DNA from: Burkholderiales bacterium
Lineage (GTDB): Bacteria; Pseudomonadota; Gammaproteobacteria; Burkholderiales; Burkholderiaceae_C
Assembly (NCBI GenBank): GCA_016213265.1
Contig: JACRBA010000015.1
Span: forward strand, 1-64,000
DNA length: 64,000 bases
Reading direction: 5' to 3'
Part shown: positions 55,442-64,000 of the stretch, piece by piece
Layout of the letters: each line of letters starts with the position of its first letter
How positions within the stretch are numbered: the stretch's first letter is position 1
Translations under genes and position numbers: made by a program
Notes under the pieces: generated by a model
The model's database searches: none
What the model was told of the DNA's origin: nothing
Seen by the model: the letters and a program-made list of their open reading frames with translations, nothing else

Positions 55442-56608
55442 TCAGAACAGGTCGATGTCGCCTGCCTTGTGCTCGTCTTCGAGCAGGCCGTCGCGCACCA
55501 GCGCGGCGTGGCAGCGCACCTGGTCGCGGCCATGGTTCTTGGCCCAGTAGACGGACCGGTCGGCGCGCTCCACCGCCGCGCTGGGCGTGTCGCCGTGGCG
55601 CACATTGGTGAAACCCACGCTGACCGTGATGCGGTCGACCTGGGGGAACGCGTAGCCGCGCACGGCCTCGCGGAAGCGCTCCAGCGCCGCCTGCGCGTCC
55701 TCTTCCCCGGTGCAGCGCAGCAGCACCACGAACTCCTCGCCGCCGAAGCGGTAGAGCTGGTCGTAGAAGCGGAAGCAGCTGCGCATGATGCGCGACAGCA
55801 GCAGCAGCACCTCGTCGCCGATAAGATGGCCGAAGCGGTCGTTCACCTGCTTGAAGTGATCGATGTCGACCACGCCCAGCCAGAAGCCCGCCGGGGCGGC
55901 CTGGCGGCGGTCGTTGGCCTGCGTGCCGGCCGGCAGGGGGGCCGCTGCGGCGGAGGCCTTGTAGAAGGTTTCGTCGAAACTCTTGCGGTTCAGCAGGCCG
56001 GTGAGGGTGTCGCGTTCGCTGTAGTCGAGCAGGCCTTCGACGTTGCGGTAGATGCGCAGCACGCCGCCCAACAGGCGGCGCACCGCCTCGTCCAGCGGGG
56101 CGCTGGTGCGCACCTCCACGACGCCGGCCACGCCCGTGTCCGACGGCAGCGGCAGCAGCAGCGTGGTCTGGCCGCTGCTGCGGTCCACCGTCTCGATGTC
56201 GGTGGCGCTGCGCAGGCAGCGCAGTCGCTCGGGAAACTGCTCGAGCACCGGCAGCGAGCGCGGGTCGGCCCACGAGGAGTCAGCGCGGGCGGCCAGGTCC
56301 TGGGCGCCCAGCGTCGCGCGGGTGAGCCAGCGCTCGTCGCCCACATCGCCCACCACCCGGTGCACGGCCACGCTGCCCCGCTGGACGAGATCGCGAATGG
56401 AGGTGACCAGCGACACGTCGAGCGTGTCGCGGTCACGCAGACCGGTCAGGTCCGCCAGTTGGTCGACGATCTGTGCCAGGGGAGCGTGCCGGCCTCGACG
56501 CGCTTCAGGCCGGGACGGCCGGGTAGGCGTACGAGCGTACCAGCGACAGCAGCGCTTCCTCGTCGTAGGGCTTGCCGAGATAGTGGTCGACGCCCAGTTC
56601 CTGGGCAT
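55442..56608 (-). CDS. Diguanylate cyclase with N-terminal GAF-like sensor region
   Basis: RFYDQLYRFGGEEFVVLLR (GGEEF plus RxxD I-site five residues upstream); VDIDHFKQVNDRFGHLIGDEVLLLLS. True start uncertain; the tracked ATG overlaps the chpA-like 3' end by ~100 nt. Confidence 0.82.
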   Translation of the reverse strand: MPRNWASTTISASPTTRKRCCRWYARTPTRPSRPEARRGRHAPLAQIVDQLADLTGLRDRDTLDVSLVTSIRDLVQRGSVAVHRVVGDVGDERWLTRATLGAQDLAARADSSWADPRSLPVLEQFPERLRCLRSATDIETVDRSSGQTTLLLPLPSDTGVAGVVEVRTSAPLDEAVRRLLGGVLRIYRNVEGLLDYSERDTLTGLLNRKSFDETFYKASAAAAPLPAGTQANDRRQAAPAGFWLGVVDIDHFKQVNDRFGHLIGDEVLLLLSRIMRSCFRFYDQLYRFGGEEFVVLLRCTGEEDAQAALERFREAVRGYAFPQVDRITVSVGFTNVRHGDTPSAAVERADRSVYWAKNHGRDQVRCHAALVRDGLLEDEHKAGDIDLF

Positions 56609-59600
56609 GCTCGCGGTGCTTCTGGGCGATGCGCGAGGTGATCATCACCACCGGCAGGTCGTGCAGACGGGCATCGCCCCGCACGTTGCGCACCAGGTCG
56701 AAGCCGTCCATGCGCGGCATCTCGATGTCGCTGAGCATCACCGCCGGGCGTTCGTCGGCCAGCTTCTCCAGCGCATCCAGGCCGTCGCGGGCCAGGGTGA
56801 CGCGGTAGCCCTCGCGTTGCAGCAGGCGCTGGGTGACACGCCGCACCGTGAGCGAATCGTCCACCACCAGCACCAGCGGGGCGCGGTTCTCCTCGCGCGG
56901 GACGGCCGCTTCGGTGACCGGCGCCACCACCGCGGCGGTGGCTTCGGGCTGCCGGTCCTCGACCTGCTGCCCAGCCTGCCAGTGCAGCAGGCGCTGCCGC
57001 GCGTCCGCCCCGTACACCGTGGCCAGCGCCACCGGGTTGTAGATCAGCACCGTCTCGCCGCTGGCCAGCAGCGACATGCCAGCCAGGCCGGGCAGCCGTG
57101 CCAGCTGCGGGCCCAGGTTCTTGACCACCACTTCCTGGTTGCCGACGATCTGGCTCACGTGCAGGGCGACGCGCTGGTCGGCACTGCGGGCGATCACGAT
57201 GCTGGCCGTGCGGCCTTCCGTGGTGCCGCGCACGCCATGCTGCAGCAGGCTGCCCAGCCAGAAGAACGGCAGGTCCTGGTCGCCGTGGCGCAACAGACCG
57301 CTGCGGTAGGCCGCCTCGACCTCGTCCACCGGCACGCGGCGCACCGTCTCCACCAACGTGGCCGGCACGGCCACCTGGAGCTCGCCGCAGGCCACGGCCA
57401 CCACCTGCGTCACCGCGGTGGTCAGCGGCAGCAGCAGCTGGAAGGCGGTGCCCCGGCCGGTGGCGCTGGCGGTCTCGATGCGCCCCCCCAGCGAGGTGAC
57501 CTCGGCGCGCACCACGTCCATGCCCACGCCCCGGCCGGCCAGCTCGGTGACCTGGTCGGCGGTGGAGAAGCCAGGCTGGAAGATCAGGCCCGCCAGCTCG
57601 GCCTCGGTCGGCCGCGCATCGGGCGACAGCACGCCCAGCTGGCGTGCCCGGTCGGCGATGCGTGCGAGGTTCAAGCCCGCACCATCGTCGCGCACGTCGA
57701 TGCGCACCTCGTTGCCGGCCTGTTGCAGCACGATCTCGATCTGCCCCGCCGGGTCCTTGCCCACGGCCTGGCGCAGCGCCGGGGCCTCGATGCCATGCAC
57801 CACGGCGTTGCGCAGCAGGTGCTCGAAGGCAGGCGCCATGCGGTCCAGCACGCTGCGATCCAGCTCGATCGCGCCACCCACGAGGTTCAGGCGCACCTGC
57901 TTGCCGGATTCCTTGGCGGCCTGACGCACCACGCGGTAGAGACGGTCGGACAGGGTGTCGAACTCCACCATGCGCGCCCGCAGCAGGTCGTCCTGCAGTT
58001 CGCGCGTGAGCCGCGCCTGCACGGCCAGCTGGTCTTCGGTGCTCTGCAGCGTCTGCTGGATGCCGCGCTGCACCGTGCCCACGTCGCCGACCGACTCGGC
58101 CAGCATGCGGGTGAGCTCCTGCACGCGGGTGAAGCGGTCCATCTCGAGCGGGTCGAAGGACTGGTGCGCCTGCCGGGCCGCCTCCATGCGCGAGGCCATC
58201 TGCGTCTCGGCCTGGAGCTCCAGGTCGCGCAGCTGCCGGCGCAGGCGGTCCAGGTTGTCGGTCAGTTCCTTCAGCGAGCCCTGCAGCTGCGTCATGTCGG
58301 ACTCGATGCGGGCGCGGGCGATGCCGACTTCGCCGGCATGCGTGACCAGGCGCTCCAGCAGCGGCGCACGCACGCGCACCACCGCGCTGAGCGCCTCGGC
58401 CGCGCCGGCGCCGGCGGGGCCGGCCGCCTGCGAAGCCGCGGCGCGCACGAACCGCCCCCAGTCGATGCCCGCGGCCGCCTCGGCACCGGGCACGGTGTCA
58501 CCCGCGCGGCCCGGGGCCGCTTCGGCCGGCGAGATGTCGGCGGCAGGCGCGGCGAAGGGGTCCGGCAGCGTGGGGGTTGCCAGCGCCGCCGGTGCGTCGA
58601 CCGCCACCACCGACACGGTGGGCAGGGCCTCGGTCAGGGTGGGCAGCGCGCTCGCCGCCGGCACGGCCGGCGCGGCCTCACCGGAGACGGCGCCGAGCGG
58701 TGCCGAGGCGTCGGCCTCTGTCGGCCCGGCCTGCAGTCGCTCGAATTCCTCGGCCAGCGCGTCCACACCGTTGAGCAGCTGGCCCAGCACGGCCGCATCG
58801 GCCCCACCCTGCGCGCGCACCACGCCGATCGCGGTCTCGAGCCGGTGGGCCATCTCTCCCAGCCGCATGGCGCCGGCCAGACGGGCACTGCCCTTGAGTG
58901 TGTGCAACACACGCATCGCCGCGGCGGCCGGCTGCTCCTGCGTCGGCCGAGCTTCCCATTCACGCACGGCCTCGGCCAGCGCGGGCAGCAGTTCACGGCC
59001 CTCGTCCAGGAAGATGGCGATCAGTTCGTCATCGATCGCGTCGTCGGTGCCCAGGTCCTCCCGGATGTCGCCCCAGACCGCGTCGCGTGCGGGCGCGGCG
59101 GCCATCGGCCGGTCCTGGGTCGGCTCGGCCGGCTCGTCCAGGGCCGTGAAGCGCACGGCACCCAGCGGGGCCTGGCGCGTGGCGTAGGCGTCTTCGTCCT
59201 CGTCGACCGTGTCGGCCGGCTGGGCCGCGGGCAGCTCGCTGACCTCGGCCACCGGCAGCGCGTCGTCCGCCAGCACCAGCTCATCCGCCAGCACCGGCTC
59301 TTCGGGCAAGACCGGCTCGCCCGCGGGCAAGGTCTCGGCCACGGCGCCCTCGCCCAGGCCCGGGCCCTCGTCGACCGGCTGGGCCTGTGCATCGTCGAGC
59401 GCCTCGGCGGCCACCAGTTCGGGGGCCGGTTCGGCCACGTGATCGACGCTGGCCTCAGCCGTCTCCAGGCCAGGCAGTTCCGCCACCTCCGGCAAGGCGT
59501 GTTCGGCCAGGACCTCGTCGGGCGGCGGCATGTCCTGCGGCAGCGGCTCGTCCACCAGGGACACCGCAGCGTCGGGTTCGTCCCCCTCGGCAGCGGCCGG

Positions 59601-62600
59601 CTCCACCAGCTCCGAGCGGCCCGCCGCCAGCGCCTCCTGCGCCTCGTGCGCCTCGTGCGCGTCCAGGCGCGCCAGCAGTTCCGGCGACACCGGCTTGAGG
59701 AAGCCGGCCGCAAACTGGTGCAGCAGGCGGCGGATCTCCTCCGCCACGTCGGCGAACAGCTGCACCTCGGCGGCCTGGCCCTGGCCTCGCGCGGCCGAGC
59801 GCTCCAGCCCGTGCTCCAGGCGCCGCGCCAGGTTGGACAGGTCGCTGTAGCCGACCGCCGCCGAGTTGCCGGCCAGCGAGTGCGCCAGCGCGATCGCCGC
59901 TTCGCTCGCCGGGCGTTGCAGCTCGTGCTGCCACTCGGCGATCTCGACGCCCAGGCGGCGCGATTGCTCGTCGGCTTCGTTGAGGAAGATGTTGAACAGC
60001 GCGATCTGGATGCGAAGCGGGCCGACGACCTTGTAGCGCTCGGCCTCGTCGAGGCCGGCGTCCGCGGGCGCCGGTTCGGCGGTTTCCAGGGGTTCGGGTG
60101 CGGCGTCGGCGGCAGGTGCCTCCGAGGGCCAGTCCAGATCGAGCTCGAGGTCCACCGTGGCCGACGCGGCGGCGGGGGCGAACGCTTCCGACAGCGGCAC
60201 CTCGGCCGTGGAAGCCCATTCCACGGCCGCCGGGCGCGCGGGCACCGCCGGCGCGGGCGGCAGGCGGAAGGTCGTCGGCTCGTCGGCCATCGGCTGGGTG
60301 GCCGGCGGCTCGTCCATGCCACGCTCAGGCAGGGGCGCGGGCGCCGCCTGCGCAGCGGACGCCGGGGCCGGTTCGACCTCGGGCATCAGCTCCATGGGCA
60401 GCGTCTCCGCCGTGGCGGAGACGGGCGCGGGCACAGGCGCGACCGGTGCGGGCGCAGCAGACACCGGCGCCGGCGCCGCCGCAGCAGGCGCCTGGGCGAC
60501 CGGCGCGCTGAAGGGCTGGCGCAGGCGCAGCGCGTGGGCTTCGGCCACCAGGGCGCGGCCGTGGTCGGGCAGCTCGCCGCGGCCGTCCGCCAGCGACTCC
60601 ACCCACTGGGCGAAGCTGTCCAGCGCGCGGGCGCTGAATTCACGCAGTGGCGCGTCCGCCTCGGCCTGGGCTTCGGCCAGGCGCGTGTTGAAGAGCTGCT
60701 CGCACGCCCAGGCGGCTTCGCCGTAGTCGCGCAGGCCCACCATGCGGGAGCTGCCCTTGAGCGTGTGGAAGGCCCGGCGCACCGTCGTCAGCGCCTCCAG
60801 GTCCTGCGGGTGGTTCTCCAGATCCTGCAGGGCCGCCTGCGCGGTCTCGACCACCTCGCGCGCCTCTTCGAAGAAGATCTCGCGCATGTCGTCGGGCTCT
60901 TCGTCCAACGGCATGGGGCGGCTGCGCGGCGACTCGGGTGGCGGGCTGAGCTCCTGGCGGGCGACGAACTCGCCCAGCGAGCTGGCAATGCCGGCACGGG
61001 CGGCGTCGCGTTCGGCATCGTTGGTGGCGCTGGCCAGCGCGTCACGCGCCTGGGCGGCCTTCTCCGCCAGCTGCGGGGCATCCGCCGCCACGGCGTGGTG
61101 GGTCAGGCTGTCGAGGGTGCGGGAGAGGTCCGCGTCGGACAGGCGCTCGTCGGTGGCCGAATCGGCCAGCGTCTGCACCTGCTCGATCAGCTCGGCCTCG
61201 GCGGTGGGGGCCGCGGGCTCGACGGCCCGCACATGGCCCATGACGGCGGCGAAGCGCCCGCTGGCCGCGTCGAAGCGGAACAGCGACTTCGCCAGCTGCG
61301 GCTGCACGCCCAGCATGTCGATCATGAAGGACAGCGCACCGACGTTGTCCACCAGCTGCGTCGCCATCTCGCCGGCATCGCCCGGCGCGGCGAGCACCGC
61401 TTCGATGTCCTCGCGCATGCGCTGCACCGCGTGCGAGGCCTGGTCCAGGCCCAACACCGACAGCACACCTCGCATGGACGCCAGCGCGCCCGGCACGGTG
61501 CCCAGGGCATCGCGGTCGTCAGGATGGCGGCTGAAGCGGTCCAGGCGCTGCTCCACCTCGGCCAGCGAGGCCCGCAGCTCCTGCACCACGCTGCCCATGG
61601 TCTGGCGGTCGGACACCTCGCGGTACAGGGCCTCCATCCAGGGCTCGACGGGCGGTTGCTCGCCGCCGGTGTGCACGGTGGTCAGCCGTTCGGCCAGGCG
61701 CTGCACACGCTCCTGCATGGCATCGCCGGCCAGATCCACGTCGTCGAGCGACGCGTCCACGCACAGCAGCGCCGTGGCCACCTCCATGGCCATGGCGGGC
61801 GAGGGGGCCGTGCCGCGTTGCGTGGCGGCCAGCAGCGCCTCGGCCAGGCCATCGCCCTGCGGATAGAGCTGGCGCACCGACTCCGCGACGAGCGCGCCCT
61901 GCTCCGGCACCGCCGCGCCCAGCGCGGCATCGCCCGACACGAGTGCGGACCAGCTCTCCTTCAGCGCCGCGACGCGGCGGCGCGCCAAGGGCAGCAGGGC
62001 CGGGTCGAAGCGGCCCAGCGGGCTGCGGGTGTAGTCGACCGGCTCCGCACCGCCCAGGCGCATACCGGCACGCACCTGTGCCAGGCGGGGTGCCACGTCC
62101 CCGGCCAGGGGGCGCGCCTGGGCGCAGAAGAAGCGCAGGTCGCGCAGCAGGCGAGCCGGGCCGTCCGTGGCGCCTCGCTCCACGGCGCGCAGTTGTGCCA
62201 GCAGCCGGGAGATCAGGCGCTTGGTGTACAGGTCGGGCTTCAGTGCGCCCAGCGACTGCGCCTCGAAGAACGCGGACGCCAGCTGCCACAGCGCGGCGGT
62301 GCGGCCCTCGGCCGTCTCGGACAGGCCGGCGAACAGGTCGCTCATGCGCTGCAGCGAGCCGCTGTCATGGCGGCGCAGCACCTTGAGCATGGCGCTCTCG
62401 ATGGCCGCATGCACCTGGGGATCGGGCTCCAGCGGGGCGAAACCCGAATCCCACGTGGGCACCGGCTCGGCCTGCTCGGTGGCCTCCCAGAGGTCCGCCG
62501 GGTGGATGCGGTCCGCCTTGGCGATGGACAGCACCGCCTGGTACTGCGGGAACAGGGTGAGCGGCGATTCCGGCTGGCCGGCCAGGGCGCGCCGCAGATA

Positions 62601-62957
62601 GTCCAGCAAGGCGAAGGAGGCCTGTTCGACGGCCTGCACCGCGGCCTCGTCGAAGGGAGCCGCGCGCTCGGCCAGGCGGGCCACCGCCTGCTCGCTGGCC
62701 GACAGCACGCGGGCCGCGGCGGGAAGGCCGATCATGTGCAGGGCGCCCGCGCCCTGGTGGATGAGGGTGCGCGCCTGCAGCACGGCGGTCGGCACGACCG
62801 CCTCGGCGTCCGCCTCGACGGCACCGCGCTGCTCGAGCTCGCGCAGGTGGCGGCGCAGCGCCTTGTGCGCCTGGTCGAGGGTGCGGCGCAGCTCGTCCTG
62901 CACCCACGCCAGCGCGCTCAGGTCGCCGGCCAGGGGTTGATCGCGGTTGGAATCCAT
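56505..62957 (-). CDS. chpA: ChpA/PilL-type hybrid chemosensory histidine kinase (multiple Hpt, CheA-like kinase, CheW-like, REC)
   Basis: 2150 aa; Hpt motifs HTLKGSSRMVGL, HSLAGNSAAVGY, HTLKGSARLAGA; LLRNAVVHGIEAP...GRGVGMDVVRAEV; C-terminal REC LVVDDSLTVRRVTQRLL...LSDIEMPRMDGFDL. Confidence 0.94.
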   Translation of the reverse strand: MDSNRDQPLAGDLSALAWVQDELRRTLDQAHKALRRHLRELEQRGAVEADAEAVVPTAVLQARTLIHQGAGALHMIGLPAAARVLSASEQAVARLAERAAPFDEAAVQAVEQASFALLDYLRRALAGQPESPLTLFPQYQAVLSIAKADRIHPADLWEATEQAEPVPTWDSGFAPLEPDPQVHAAIESAMLKVLRRHDSGSLQRMSDLFAGLSETAEGRTAALWQLASAFFEAQSLGALKPDLYTKRLISRLLAQLRAVERGATDGPARLLRDLRFFCAQARPLAGDVAPRLAQVRAGMRLGGAEPVDYTRSPLGRFDPALLPLARRRVAALKESWSALVSGDAALGAAVPEQGALVAESVRQLYPQGDGLAEALLAATQRGTAPSPAMAMEVATALLCVDASLDDVDLAGDAMQERVQRLAERLTTVHTGGEQPPVEPWMEALYREVSDRQTMGSVVQELRASLAEVEQRLDRFSRHPDDRDALGTVPGALASMRGVLSVLGLDQASHAVQRMREDIEAVLAAPGDAGEMATQLVDNVGALSFMIDMLGVQPQLAKSLFRFDAASGRFAAVMGHVRAVEPAAPTAEAELIEQVQTLADSATDERLSDADLSRTLDSLTHHAVAADAPQLAEKAAQARDALASATNDAERDAARAGIASSLGEFVARQELSPPPESPRSRPMPLDEEPDDMREIFFEEAREVVETAQAALQDLENHPQDLEALTTVRRAFHTLKGSSRMVGLRDYGEAAWACEQLFNTRLAEAQAEADAPLREFSARALDSFAQWVESLADGRGELPDHGRALVAEAHALRLRQPFSAPVAQAPAAAAPAPVSAAPAPVAPVPAPVSATAETLPMELMPEVEPAPASAAQAAPAPLPERGMDEPPATQPMADEPTTFRLPPAPAVPARPAAVEWASTAEVPLSEAFAPAAASATVDLELDLDWPSEAPAADAAPEPLETAEPAPADAGLDEAERYKVVGPLRIQIALFNIFLNEADEQSRRLGVEIAEWQHELQRPASEAAIALAHSLAGNSAAVGYSDLSNLARRLEHGLERSAARGQGQAAEVQLFADVAEEIRRLLHQFAAGFLKPVSPELLARLDAHEAHEAQEALAAGRSELVEPAAAEGDEPDAAVSLVDEPLPQDMPPPDEVLAEHALPEVAELPGLETAEASVDHVAEPAPELVAAEALDDAQAQPVDEGPGLGEGAVAETLPAGEPVLPEEPVLADELVLADDALPVAEVSELPAAQPADTVDEDEDAYATRQAPLGAVRFTALDEPAEPTQDRPMAAAPARDAVWGDIREDLGTDDAIDDELIAIFLDEGRELLPALAEAVREWEARPTQEQPAAAAMRVLHTLKGSARLAGAMRLGEMAHRLETAIGVVRAQGGADAAVLGQLLNGVDALAEEFERLQAGPTEADASAPLGAVSGEAAPAVPAASALPTLTEALPTVSVVAVDAPAALATPTLPDPFAAPAADISPAEAAPGRAGDTVPGAEAAAGIDWGRFVRAAASQAAGPAGAGAAEALSAVVRVRAPLLERLVTHAGEVGIARARIESDMTQLQGSLKELTDNLDRLRRQLRDLELQAETQMASRMEAARQAHQSFDPLEMDRFTRVQELTRMLAESVGDVGTVQRGIQQTLQSTEDQLAVQARLTRELQDDLLRARMVEFDTLSDRLYRVVRQAAKESGKQVRLNLVGGAIELDRSVLDRMAPAFEHLLRNAVVHGIEAPALRQAVGKDPAGQIEIVLQQAGNEVRIDVRDDGAGLNLARIADRARQLGVLSPDARPTEAELAGLIFQPGFSTADQVTELAGRGVGMDVVRAEVTSLGGRIETASATGRGTAFQLLLPLTTAVTQVVAVACGELQVAVPATLVETVRRVPVDEVEAAYRSGLLRHGDQDLPFFWLGSLLQHGVRGTTEGRTASIVIARSADQRVALHVSQIVGNQEVVVKNLGPQLARLPGLAGMSLLASGETVLIYNPVALATVYGADARQRLLHWQAGQQVEDRQPEATAAVVAPVTEAAVPREENRAPLVLVVDDSLTVRRVTQRLLQREGYRVTLARDGLDALEKLADERPAVMLSDIEMPRMDGFDLVRNVRGDARLHDLPVVMITSRIAQKHREHAQELGVDHYLGKPYDEEALLSLVRSYAYPAVPA

Positions 62958-63022
62958 GGGCGGTCGCTGATGGAGCGTCGTCTTGTCGACGACAGGGGCG
63001 GCGGGCGGCGGGCGGCCGGGCG

Positions 63023-64000
63023 TCAGGCGATCTTGAACCGTTCGACCGACTGGCGCAGCTCGTCGGCGGTGCGGGACAGCTCGTGCACCATCTGCGCCGT
63101 CGAGCGCGTGCCCTCGCCGGTCTGCTCGGTCACCGCGAAGATGTGCTGGATGTTGGCGGCCACCACGTTGGCGGATTCGGCCTCGCGGCGCGCTTCCTGC
63201 GAAATGTCTTCAATCAGGCCGGACAGCTCGCGCGTCACGCGGTCGATGTCGACCAGCGCCGAGCCGGCCGCGTCGGACAGCTTCGCCCCCTGCACCACGC
63301 CCTGGGTGGACTGCTCCATGGCCGCCACGGCGTCCTGGGTGTCGGTCTGAATGGTCTTCACCAGCGCCGCGATCTGGCGGGTCGCGTCGGCCGAGCGTTC
63401 GGCCAGCCGCTGCACTTCTTCCGCCACCACCGAGAAGCCTCGACCGGCTTCGCCCGCGGAGGCCGCCTGGATGGCGGCGTTCAGGGCCAGCACGTTGGTC
63501 TGTTCGGTAATGTCGGAGATCAGCTCGGTGATTTCACCGATCTCCTGCGAGGACTCGCCCAGCCGCTTGATTCGCTTGGACGTTTCCTGGATCTGCTCGC
63601 GGATGGCGTTCATGCCGCCGATGGAATCCTGCACCGCCTGGCGGCCGTTGGCCGTGACCTGCAGCGACTGGCGCGCGACCTCGGCCGACTGCTGGGCCTG
63701 GGCGGACACCTGGTTGATTCGGCTGGCCATCTGCAGCACCGATTCGCCGGTCTCACGGATCTCGCGCAGCTGCTCGGTGGACGCCGCCAGCAGCTCGGTG
63801 GAGGTGGCCTCCACCTGCTGCGTGGTCTGCGTCACCCGGGCCGCCGTGCCCTGCACCTGGGCCACCAGGTTGCGCAGCTCTTCCACCGTGTAGTTCACCG
63901 AGTCGGCGATGGCGCCGGTGATGTCCTCGGTCACGGTGGCCTGCTGCGTCAGATCGCCCTCGGCCACCGTCTGCAGTTCGTTCATCAGCCGCAGAATGGC
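63023..64000 (-). CDS. pilJ: Methyl-accepting chemotaxis protein PilJ (partial, N-terminus beyond the window)
   Basis: [50 protein letters not shown] signalling tip; adjacent to the chpA-like gene. Frame runs to the window edge. Confidence 0.9.
   Translation of the reverse strand, partial: AILRLMNELQTVAEGDLTQQATVTEDITGAIADSVNYTVEELRNLVAQVQGTAARVTQTTQQVEATSTELLAASTEQLREIRETGESVLQMASRINQVSAQAQQSAEVARQSLQVTANGRQAVQDSIGGMNAIREQIQETSKRIKRLGESSQEIGEITELISDITEQTNVLALNAAIQAASAGEAGRGFSVVAEEVQRLAERSADATRQIAALVKTIQTDTQDAVAAMEQSTQGVVQGAKLSDAAGSALVDIDRVTRELSGLIEDISQEARREAESANVVAANIQHIFAVTEQTGEGTRSTAQMVHELSRTADELRQSVERFKIA

Noticed and set aside
56052-63350. 2432-aa plus-strand ORF antisense to the chpA-like and pilJ genes
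   Set aside because: Opposite the motif-rich ChpA/PilJ frames; His/Arg/Gly-repetitive composition without recognisable domains. Long antisense frames are expected at this GC content and codon bias.

Overview
The window looks like a contiguous chromosomal segment of a high-GC betaproteobacterium, probably Burkholderiales (inferred from gene content and order only). No tRNA, rRNA, CRISPR array, prophage or transposase could be supported. Main blocks: (1) ~1-20.8 kb, minus strand: a surface-polysaccharide locus with kpsE/kpsM/kpsT export genes, five GT4-type glycosyltransferases, a CapD/FlaA1-type dehydratase, a short PglC-size sugar-phosphate transferase, two DegT aminotransferases, a hexapeptide acyltransferase, a Wzx-like flippase and a wbpA-wbpB-wbpD-wbpE set. 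The genes are almost gapless, with many stop/start overlaps. (2) lysS, a PNPOx-family gene, enoyl-CoA hydratase, a DUF3108 protein, an M61/PDZ peptidase, DUF3429, dsbC, a ubiquinone-type monooxygenase, ychF and fumC. (3) rpoH with a perfect CIRCE (HrcA) operator. (4) A cytochrome aa3 oxidase and heme A assembly cluster, including an untracked 39-aa ORF and a Sco-like CxxxC protein. (5) comF, trmL, gpsA, secB, grxC, rhodanese, gpmA, plsC, a catalytically degenerate dihydroorotase homologue (PyrX/PyrC'), pyrB, pyrR, ruvX, yqgE, a photolyase and an alpha/beta hydrolase. (6) A GGDEF gene, a 2150-aa ChpA/PilL-type hybrid kinase and a partial pilJ. The best leads are the hybrid flippase-plus-ABC polysaccharide operon, CIRCE control of rpoH, and a recurring arrangement of -10-like hexamers 5-9 nt before start codons that suggests leaderless mRNAs. 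Many long ORFs in the supplied track are antisense or shadow frames and were rejected. All family assignments come from motif recognition by eye; no database search was run.
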